Assembly (NCBI GenBank): GCA_016789165.1
Contig: JAEURL010000027.1
Span: 1-6,762 of the forward strand
Source: Anaerolineales bacterium
Lineage (GTDB): Bacteria > Chloroflexota > Anaerolineae > Anaerolineales > UBA6663
Length of the DNA stretch: 6,762 nt
Direction of reading: 5' to 3'
Positions 1-5,896 of this stretch are shown in pieces. A model generated the notes under the pieces. That model did not search any database. It was not told the origin of the DNA and saw nothing but the letters and a program-made list of their open reading frames with translations. The position numbers were made by a program, and so were the translations under genes. Numbering within the stretch: position 1 is the stretch's first letter; every line of letters starts with the position of its first letter.

Positions 1-1
1 G

Positions 2-262
2 CGCCTCTTCCCCCACGCGCAGCGCTACCTCCAGCACACAAGCCTGTATCGCACCGAGGCCGACGCGCTCACCATCTGGCGCGCCCTGGCCCGGCAGTCT
101 GGCGTTCAACCGGCCGGCGGGCTGGGCCTGGACGGCCCCGGTGTCACGCTGTCCAAAATCCGGGATCTGGGCCTGGTCCGTTACACGGTTGGCGTGCGGA
201 TATGGCCCGCGGCCGGCAGGATGTCCGTCATGTTCCAACAGACGCTCTTCCTCCTGCCCTGA
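2..262 (+). CDS. 3' end of an unidentified protein (partial, start outside window)
   Basis: An open frame enters from the left edge and runs 86 codons to a TGA at 260-262. It has no start codon requirement here because the 5' part is missing. Coding status rests on codon use: nearly all third positions are G or C, as in the neighbouring genes, and the peptide has a normal amino acid mix instead of the Arg/Pro/Ala-rich look of shadow frames. Readable pieces are RLFPHAQRYLQHTSLYRTEA, then DALTIWRALARQSGV, a Gly-rich turn, and a C-terminal end with GLVRYTVGVRIWP and MSVMFQQTLFLLP. The end alternates hydrophobic residues as beta strands do. No signal peptide or membrane segment can be judged from this fragment. 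I do not recognise the family and assign no function. The gene converges on the large minus-strand gene, whose stop is only 11 bp further on, so the two are not one operon. Confidence 0.72.
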   Translation, partial: RLFPHAQRYLQHTSLYRTEADALTIWRALARQSGVQPAGGLGLDGPGVTLSKIRDLGLVRYTVGVRIWPAAGRMSVMFQQTLFLLP

Positions 263-292
263 GCGCCGGCCGGCTACGGCGCCGGCGGCAGG
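253..292. terminator. GC-rich hairpin at two convergent stop codons, possible bidirectional terminator
   Basis: An inner stem pairs GCCGGC (265-270) with GCCGGC (281-286) around a 10-nt loop. An outer stem pairs CCTGCC (253-258) with GGCAGG (287-292), leaving a 6-nt bulge on the left side. Both stop codons lie inside it: TGA at 260-262 (+) and TAG at 274-276 (-). No T-tract follows on either strand, so it is not a classical Rho-independent terminator. Its place between convergent genes makes a shared transcription end plausible. GC-rich DNA gives such stems by chance fairly often. Confidence 0.4.
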
Positions 293-3200
293 CCGAATTG
301 CGTCCGCTCATCCGGCGTCAACTCGCGCCAGACGAAATGCTCGCGGGCATATGCGATCAGGTCGGCCGTGGTCTGCCACATGCGGCGGATGAACACATTG
401 TCGGGGCTGACGTGGCCGATGGAGATGAATTGCCCGTCCGGGGAGACATCCCCGTAGCTATCGCCGTCATTGGCCAACTGCATGACGACGGCGCCATCCG
501 CGGCATTGAGGACGAACTGCATGCCGGACCCAAAGCCCACCAGCCGTTGGCCATTCGGCGACCAGAACAAGTCCCAGAGCTCATTGGCCGGCGTCGCGAA
601 GGTCTGCCGCAGTTCCCAGGTCTGGGCATCGTAGAGGCGGATCGCGCCGCTGGCGTAAGCCACCGCCAGCCAGCGCCCGTCCGGTGACCAGACCCCCGGC
701 CGGGATTGGCCCAGGTCGCTGGCGATCTCGTGCACCAGCACCCCGGTCCGCGCCTCCCAGATGCGCACCGGCCCATCCACGGCGCCGAAAATGCAGCCGG
801 CCGAGACGTAGCCGCTATCGGGCGAGAACTTCGGCCGCAAGGGGAAGCAATCGAGCGGCCCGGAGCGCGCCAATTGTTCTCCGGTCCGGGCATCCCACAA
901 GAAGAGTTCCGGCGGGAAGGCGCCGCTGGCCGCCGTCTGCCCGTCGGGCGAAACCGCGAAGTGGAAGTACCCGCCCTCGGCCAGAAACGGGGTCTTGGCC
1001 GGCAACAGCAAGGCGCCCGTCTCGGCCTCGAAAAAACCGTGTGCTTGCGCGGGTCCGCTGCGGGCGTTCAGGAAGGACTGGCTGTCCGGCCGCCAGGCCG
1101 CCATGAAACCGCAGGCGTAGGTCTCGTCGTCGGCGCCCTCATTCCAGCGCGTTGCGGCATAGTCGTGCGCGCCGTCGTAGACATACCGGCAGCCAGCCAA
1201 CTTGCTCCCGTCGGGCGACCAGATGGCGGCGAAAGAGTAGTGGTCGCGCGGGTCCGCCGCCACCACCGGCGGCAGGACGGACACGTCCAAGAGAAGGAGC
1301 CCCTCGCTCTTCCCCACCGCCAGCCGCCGGCTGTCGGGCGACCAAGTGGTGTAACACTCGGCGACGCGCATGCCTGAGTCGTAGGCCAGCCGGGTGGGGA
1401 CTGGCTCATTGACGGCCCAGAGGAAGGTATAGCTGTCGGCGCAGGCGCTCACAGTTTTGCCGTTGGGCGCCCAGGCGATGGCGCTGGCCGGTGACGTCAG
1501 CCCCAGCAGCGTCATGGCGGTCTCCTGACGCGCGACGTCCCATAGGAGGATTTCGCGATTGGCGGTGGAGACGGCCAGGTAGTCGCCGTCCGGCGACCAA
1601 TCCAGGGCCCGGACCCCCTCCAATTGGAGCATCTGATCCTTGTTGTAAACCGCACTGGCCGGGGGAACGGCCTGCCCGTAGCTGCCCAGCAGACGCCCGC
1701 TGGCGGCGTCCCACAGCCGCCAGGTGCCGTCGGTGGCGCCGGTGGCGATCTGGCGGCCATCCGGCGAAAAAGCGACGGCGTCGAAGAGGAAAGCGTGGCC
1801 GCGCCATTCGCCCTGCCGGCGACCGGTGGCGGCCTCCCACAGGCGGACCATGCCGTCGCGCCCGCCGGTCACCAGCCAGCGCCCATCCGGCGACCAATCG
1901 CCGGCCAGCTGACCGGGCGTGCTGAATTTGAGCCGCAGGCCGCCCGTAGCGGCGTCGAAGATTTCGATCCGATCGCACTGGGGCAGAGACCGGGTCGGAT
2001 CGGCGGGGTCAACGCCCAGGACGAAAACCGCAATCTGCTGGCTGTCCGGCGACCAGACGACATCCGCCGGGTGACAGCCATAGCCGCCGATCAAATACTC
2101 AAACTCAGTTTGCAGGAAGACCTTCACCTGGCCGGTGGCGACATCCCAAATGGCCGGCCGCATGGTCTCAGCCACCACGCTTTGAGAGGCCGTGACCAGC
2201 CACCGGCCGTCCGGCGACCAGGCGATATTCGGATACTTCCCATAGTTGGTGTATTCGTTCACCAGCTCAGAATAGGGCGCCACTTCCTGCACCGCGCGGG
2301 CCAGAGCGCTCTCGGCCTGCGGCACGTAGGGGTAATGCTCCAACGCTTCCAGGGCCAGCAGCACCGCCCGCTCCGGGTTAGTGCCCCCGAGTTCCAATAC
2401 GGCCTGAGCCGCGATGCCCACGGCGGCCTGTTTGAGCGCTTCCTGTTCTTGCGCTTCCGCCTCCTGCCGGCTGGCTTCGGCCGCGGCTTGGGCCGTGGCG
2501 CGCACCACGGCCTCGGCTTGCGCGGCGGCGGCGTTGGACTCGGCCATCCGGGCGTTGGCCTGCGCCTGCGCCGCATTCGCCGCGGACTGCGTGTTGGCGG
2601 CCTGGGCCGCGCCCAGGTTCTGGTTGGCCTGGAAGCTGAAGAAGCCGGCCACCAGCGCCAGCACCAGCGCCACGCCGCCGGCCGCCGCGATTAGGCGGTT
2701 GCGCAGCCGCACCCGGCTCAAGGCGCGCACCTGTTCATCGGCCCGCGCGCGCTCCGCCGCGGCCAACTGCCGGACGGTCTCCAGTTCCCGCTGTTGCCGG
2801 TCGGCCTCGGCCTGTACATGCCGCTCGCGCTCGACCAAGCTCGCGTCGTAGTAGGCGCGCTCGGCCGGCGTCAGCCCGACCGTCGCCGCCGCCATCCAAG
2901 CTTCGAATTGGGCCAGCCGCGCCCCGGCCAGCAGGAAACCGTCATCGCGGCCGCCGGCCGCCCACTCGGCCGCCGCCTGCGCCAGCGCCCGCTGCAGCCG
3001 CACGTCGGCCCGGCTTTCGTCCAGCCAGCCGCGCAGCCGGCCCCACTCGCGCAGCAGCGCCTCGTGCGCCAGCTCCACCGTCGGCGTGCGGGTGGCGGGA
3101 TCGCGGTCAAAGGTCAGCAGCCGCGCTTTCCCGAAGGAGTCCAGGATGGTGGTCAGGGGGGAGTGATCACCGCTCACGGGCGGCTGCCCTCGATCCACGA

Positions 3201-5610
3201 GCCACCCCCCACCCAACGCTTCCAGTTCAGACCGCAGCGCCCGCCGGCGCGTGTCTTCCACGCCTTCGCCCAGCGTCACCAGCCGCAGGAAGACCTGCCG
3301 GGCCAGGATCTGGGCTTCGGCCTCCAGCGCCGCGTACACGGCCTCCGCCCGGCGCGCCAGCGCCCCGGTGGTCCCGCCCAGTGCGTGATAGGCCTCCAAC
3401 GTCAGCCGCCGGCCCTGGCGCCGCTCGAACACCTCCGTCAGCGCGTATTGCAGCAGCGGCAAAGACCCTGGCTGGCCCACCACGTCCGCGGCCAACGCCG
3501 CGCTCAGGTCCGGCTCCACCTCCGCCCCGGCCCGCTCGGCCGGCCCGCGCACGGCCTGCACGATTTCGTCCGCCGTCAGCGGCGTTACCACCTCGGTCCG
3601 CGCCCGAAGCACGTCGGCCAAGCCGGCGTGCAGGAGCGGCCGATCATAGAAGTCGGCGCGCAGGGTAAGCAGGACGCGCACCGGGCCATCCGGCTCGACG
3701 GCGGCCGCCGCCAGGCTGGCCAGCAGGTGCTCGGCCTCCGCCGGGTCGACGGCCGGCGAAAATACCTCCTCAAACTGGTCGATCACCAGCAGCAGCTGGG
3801 CGCCGGCCTCGGGCAGGATCTGGCGCGCCGCCCGCTCCAGGCCGTGCGCGTCCCGCCGCAGCTGCTCCAGCAGCCCGGCCGGCCGCGTCTGCGCCACGCG
3901 CAGCAGCGCCTGCTCCAGCTCGCGGAGCGGATGCGGGCCGGGCGTCAGCTCGGCCACGTACCAGGCCTGCGAGCCGGGCAGCGCCCCGCGCCGCAGGGCC
4001 GGCAGCAGGCCGGCCTTCACCACCGAGGACTTGCCGCTGCCGCTCGGGCCGACCACGGCCAGGCAGCGCGCAGCGGGGCCGGCTTCGGCCAGCCGGCCGA
4101 GCAGGCGCTTCACCAAAGCCTGGCGGCCGAAGAAATCGGCCTCGTCGGCGGCCTCGAACGGCCGCAGGCCCTTATACGGGTTCACCAGCTCGGTCTCGGC
4201 CCCGGCCGGCCGCGGCTCGTCGGCGGCCTGGCGGAGCGCCGCCAGCAAGGCCGGCCCATCCGCGAAGCGTTGGTCCGGCTCCGGGTGGGTGGCCTGGTCC
4301 AGCACGGCCAGCACGGCCGGCGGCAGCTCGGCCCCGGCCAGCAGATAGCGCAGGATCAGCCCCAGCCCGTACAGGTCGTGGCGCGCCGTGAGGGCCGCGG
4401 CGCCGGAGGCCCCGGCCAGGCCGGCCACAATTCCAAAATCGCTCAGGTAGGCGTTGCCGGCCTCGTCCAGCAGGATGTTCTCGGGCTTCACGTCCCCGTG
4501 GGCCACCCCCTGCCGGTGGGCGGCCTGGAGCGCCCCGCCCACCTGTTCCGCTAACTGGACCACCCGCTCCAGGGGCCACGGGCCGGACGGCCGCGCCTCG
4601 CGCAGGTTGCCGCCGCGCAGATAGCGCATCACCAGGTAGGCGCCGCCCGGCTCGCGCCAGTAGTCGTACAGCGGCACGATGTGGGGATGCTCCAGCCGCG
4701 CCACCAGGCGCGCCTCGGCCTCGAACCGGCGGATGAACTCCGGCCGGTCCGCGTGGGCGGGCGCGATCACCTTGATGGCGACGGCTCGTTCCACGCTCGG
4801 CTGGATGGCGCGGTAAACCTCGCCATAGGCGCCGGCCCCGATCCGCTCGCGCAGTTCATAGCCGCGCAGGGCCGGCAGCGGCTCGCCGGACATCACCGGG
4901 GGCTGGCCGGCCGCCTGCAGGGCCTGCTCGTACGCGGCGCGGGTGGCCGCCGCCGGCGAGACCCCCAGCTCGCGCCGCAGCGCTTCGACACAGCGCCGGT
5001 AGACGCCGGCCGCCTGGGAGGCATCGCCGCGCGCGCCATGCGCCACGATCAGGGCGCGATAGGCCGCCTCGGGCACCCGGCCCAGCGCGATCCAGCGTTC
5101 CCCCCATTCCAGCACCGCGCCCCACCGCTCGGCCGCGGTGAGCTTCTCCAGCAGCGGGTCCATCTTGGCTTCGTAGGCCGCCTGCAGGCGCTCGCGCTCC
5201 AGCAGCACCCAATCGTCGTAGAAGCCCGGCAGCAGCTCCCCCTGATAGGCGGCGACCACAGCCATGAGCGCCTCGAGCGACGTCTCCGCCGCCGGCGCCC
5301 CGATCCCGCCAGCATCCAGCCAGAGCGTATCCGCCGGCCCCAGGCTGATGGCGGCCTCATCCGCGGCCAGCAGGGTGCCGGCCGGCCCCAGGGCTTTGCG
5401 CACCCGCCAGAGGGTGTGGCGCAGGTTGGCCTTGGCGGTGGCTTCGGCCATGTCCGGCCAGAGCAGGCCGGCGAGGAGTTCGCGCCGGACGGCCGCGCCC
5501 GCGTTAAGGGCCAGGTAGGCCAGCAGGGCCTGGCCGGCCCGCAGGGGCAGGTCCACCGGCCGGCCGTCGACCACGATTTCAAATTTGCCGAGTAAATGGA
5601 TGGCAAGCAT
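274..5610 (-). CDS. Giant BTAD / protein kinase / nSTAND1 NTPase / transmembrane / WD40 sensor-regulator
   Basis: This 1778-aa protein is probably a single-chain signal receptor and regulator. Residues 1-95 are an OmpR-like winged helix of the SARP type (LLGKFEI start, LLWPD, NLRHTLWRVRKAL). Residues 96-235 are the BTAD helical domain. Residues 251-460 are a Hanks-type kinase: glycine loop IGAGAYGEV (257-265), VAIK Lys280, Glu299, HGDVKPEN (Asp373, Asn378) and DFG (391-393). Residues 477-730 are an nSTAND1-type NTPase: NPYKGLRPFE entry, Walker A GPSGSGKS (521-528), Walker B LLLVIDQFEE (Asp611), LTLRADF, then GQPGSLPLLQ. AHEALLREW at 848-856 follows. A charged coiled coil (about 917-965) leads to one membrane helix (973-993), an Ala/Gln stalk (994-1065) and 14 WD40 blades (about 1127-1748). 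The ATG at 5610 is preceded by an in-frame stop at 5674-5676, with no other ATG, GTG or TTG between. The kinase is about 50 residues short. Domain calls are from motifs; DNA target and ligand are unknown. Confidence 0.95.
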   Translation of the reverse strand: MLAIHLLGKFEIVVDGRPVDLPLRAGQALLAYLALNAGAAVRRELLAGLLWPDMAEATAKANLRHTLWRVRKALGPAGTLLAADEAAISLGPADTLWLDAGGIGAPAAETSLEALMAVVAAYQGELLPGFYDDWVLLERERLQAAYEAKMDPLLEKLTAAERWGAVLEWGERWIALGRVPEAAYRALIVAHGARGDASQAAGVYRRCVEALRRELGVSPAAATRAAYEQALQAAGQPPVMSGEPLPALRGYELRERIGAGAYGEVYRAIQPSVERAVAIKVIAPAHADRPEFIRRFEAEARLVARLEHPHIVPLYDYWREPGGAYLVMRYLRGGNLREARPSGPWPLERVVQLAEQVGGALQAAHRQGVAHGDVKPENILLDEAGNAYLSDFGIVAGLAGASGAAALTARHDLYGLGLILRYLLAGAELPPAVLAVLDQATHPEPDQRFADGPALLAALRQAADEPRPAGAETELVNPYKGLRPFEAADEADFFGRQALVKRLLGRLAEAGPAARCLAVVGPSGSGKSSVVKAGLLPALRRGALPGSQAWYVAELTPGPHPLRELEQALLRVAQTRPAGLLEQLRRDAHGLERAARQILPEAGAQLLLVIDQFEEVFSPAVDPAEAEHLLASLAAAAVEPDGPVRVLLTLRADFYDRPLLHAGLADVLRARTEVVTPLTADEIVQAVRGPAERAGAEVEPDLSAALAADVVGQPGSLPLLQYALTEVFERRQGRRLTLEAYHALGGTTGALARRAEAVYAALEAEAQILARQVFLRLVTLGEGVEDTRRRALRSELEALGGGWLVDRGQPPVSGDHSPLTTILDSFGKARLLTFDRDPATRTPTVELAHEALLREWGRLRGWLDESRADVRLQRALAQAAAEWAAGGRDDGFLLAGARLAQFEAWMAAATVGLTPAERAYYDASLVERERHVQAEADRQQRELETVRQLAAAERARADEQVRALSRVRLRNRLIAAAGGVALVLALVAGFFSFQANQNLGAAQAANTQSAANAAQAQANARMAESNAAAAQAEAVVRATAQAAAEASRQEAEAQEQEALKQAAVGIAAQAVLELGGTNPERAVLLALEALEHYPYVPQAESALARAVQEVAPYSELVNEYTNYGKYPNIAWSPDGRWLVTASQSVVAETMRPAIWDVATGQVKVFLQTEFEYLIGGYGCHPADVVWSPDSQQIAVFVLGVDPADPTRSLPQCDRIEIFDAATGGLRLKFSTPGQLAGDWSPDGRWLVTGGRDGMVRLWEAATGRRQGEWRGHAFLFDAVAFSPDGRQIATGATDGTWRLWDAASGRLLGSYGQAVPPASAVYNKDQMLQLEGVRALDWSPDGDYLAVSTANREILLWDVARQETAMTLLGLTSPASAIAWAPNGKTVSACADSYTFLWAVNEPVPTRLAYDSGMRVAECYTTWSPDSRRLAVGKSEGLLLLDVSVLPPVVAADPRDHYSFAAIWSPDGSKLAGCRYVYDGAHDYAATRWNEGADDETYACGFMAAWRPDSQSFLNARSGPAQAHGFFEAETGALLLPAKTPFLAEGGYFHFAVSPDGQTAASGAFPPELFLWDARTGEQLARSGPLDCFPLRPKFSPDSGYVSAGCIFGAVDGPVRIWEARTGVLVHEIASDLGQSRPGVWSPDGRWLAVAYASGAIRLYDAQTWELRQTFATPANELWDLFWSPNGQRLVGFGSGMQFVLNAADGAVVMQLANDGDSYGDVSPDGQFISIGHVSPDNVFIRRMWQTTADLIAYAREHFVWRELTPDERTQFGLPPAP
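367..2232 (-). repeat. Array of 14 WD40 blade repeats (coding) in the large gene
   Basis: Fourteen copies of the pattern W/F-S-P-D-G/S ... (L/I)(W/Y/F)(D/E)xxTG can be read at residues near 1131, 1186, 1239, 1281, 1338, 1380, 1423, 1464, 1506, 1553, 1595, 1641, 1683 and 1722. The copies diverge: the sixth has WAPNG, the ninth WRPDS and the thirteenth WSPNG. Fourteen blades would build two seven-bladed propellers, the usual closed form. At DNA level the motif shows on the + strand as recurring CATCCGGCGACCA or CGTCCGGCGACCA variants. The copies are old and varied, unlike the nearly identical blades of rapidly diversifying STAND proteins. Confidence 0.85.
3148..3213 (-). other. In-frame, repeat-like insertion (about 22 codons) just after the NTPase core
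   Basis: Residues about 800-821 read as a Gly/Pro/Ser stretch (GGGWLVDRGQPPVSGDHSPL) between two segments typical of the family, RRRALRSELEAL before and ILDSFGKARLLTFDRDP after. Related proteins, as I know the family, usually join these with a shorter linker. The DNA looks different from its surroundings: its ends form an imperfect inverted repeat, GGT-ca-GGGGGG (3151-3161) against CCCCCC-ACC (3205-3213), and it contains the palindrome GTGATCAC (3163-3170). The frame is kept. It may be a small inserted repeat element or simply a variable loop. Confidence 0.4.
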
Positions 5611-5616
5611 CGCGAT

Positions 5617-5622
5617 TCCCCT
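5617..5622 (-). promoter_or_regulatory. Weak Shine-Dalgarno site of the large gene
   Basis: Reading the minus strand, AGGGGA lies 7 to 12 nt before the ATG at 5610. It is a partial match to AGGAGG at a workable spacing. With the in-frame stop at 5674-5676 and the family-typical MLAIHLLGKFEI beginning, it supports this ATG as the true start. Confidence 0.5.
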
Positions 5623-5670
5623 GTGCGGATGACGATGCTGACGCCCGGCCCTGGCGGGCGCGCTTCCTTC

Positions 5671-5679
5671 AATTTAGCA
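5671..5679 (-). promoter_or_regulatory. Possible extended -10 promoter element of the large gene
   Basis: On the minus strand the sequence TGCTAAATT (5679 to 5671) resembles an extended -10 element, TGn followed by TAAATT, which matches TATAAT at four of six positions. It sits in the only AT-rich patch (about 5668-5686) of the intergenic region, about 60 bp before the start codon. The hexamer 17 bp upstream is GCCCCC, which is no -35 match. Transcription would start near 5664, giving a leader of about 54 nt. It is a prediction from one motif only. Confidence 0.3.
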
Positions 5680-5725
5680 TGAATTCCACCGCAGGGGGCC
5701 TGAGCTCCCGCCGGCCGGCGCTTGG

Positions 5726-5872
5726 GCCGCGCGTCCCACGTGCGCGGCGGAGGACGGGGCAACGACTGAGCATTGCCAGGCCAATGGCTCGGCGAGGCGC
5801 TTGGCCTTCAGGTTTTTGCTTGCGCGTCGGCCAGGGCTAGCCGAGCAGCGGAGAGTGGCCGGCGAGCGGCCA
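5726..5872. repeat. Run of five adjacent small inverted repeats
   Basis: Stems are: GCCGCGC/GCGCGGC (5726-5732 with 5742-5748, 9-nt loop); GGCAA/TTGCC (5758-5762 with 5773-5777); AGGCCAA/TTGGCCT (5778-5784 with 5801-5807, 16-nt loop); TCGGC/GCCGA (5827-5831 with 5840-5844); TGGCC/GGCCA (5856-5860 with 5868-5872). The second and third abut exactly. In the minus direction they follow the stop of the right-hand gene, so they could form a structured 3' end or a weak terminator. No T-tract follows any of them on the minus strand. The two 7-bp stems are the most convincing; the 5-bp ones could be chance. Confidence 0.4.
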
Positions 5873-5896
5873 ACGGCGGTGCCCTATCCTCGACCG

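Larger units (their letters stand above)
5611..5896. other. Intergenic region of 286 bp between the two tandem minus-strand genes
   Basis: I find no gene here: frames open across it on the + strand run straight into the antisense of the right-hand WD40 gene and have no coding character. From the large gene outward it holds a weak ribosome site, the AT-rich possible -10 patch, the palindrome GCCGGCCGGC (5710-5719), and five short inverted repeats between 5726 and 5872. The size and the stem-loops suggest the two genes are transcribed as separate units, though read-through cannot be excluded. Confidence 0.7.

Noticed and set aside
1624..2694. A 356-codon + strand frame, with others at 4681-5595, 706-1377 and 202-687
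   Set aside because: All are antisense to the large gene's well-supported frame and read as low-complexity Arg/Gly/Pro/Ala peptides.
4375..4440. A frameshift or sequencing gap to explain the missing activation segment of the kinase
   Set aside because: The same frame continues with DFG before and ALTARHDLYGLG after, and no other frame here supplies the missing APE stretch. A clean in-frame loss fits better, though a lost multiple of three bases in assembly cannot be excluded.
2794..4554. A 586-codon open frame on the + strand, antisense to the kinase and NTPase region
   Set aside because: Its peptide is dominated by Arg, Gln, Pro and Gly with no domain motif, and it mirrors a minus-strand frame full of intact motifs. 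Long antisense frames are expected in DNA this GC-rich.
5690..5750. SARP-type direct heptamer repeats upstream of the large gene
   Set aside because: The only candidate (GCGCGGCCCAA followed by GCGCCGGCCGG on the minus strand) is mere GC-rich similarity and is not placed next to a credible -35.
5778..5815. A + strand terminator: 7-bp stem followed by TCAGG and five T
   Set aside because: No + strand gene lies upstream to use it, and the T run is short and offset from the stem. The stem is kept only as one of the inverted repeats.
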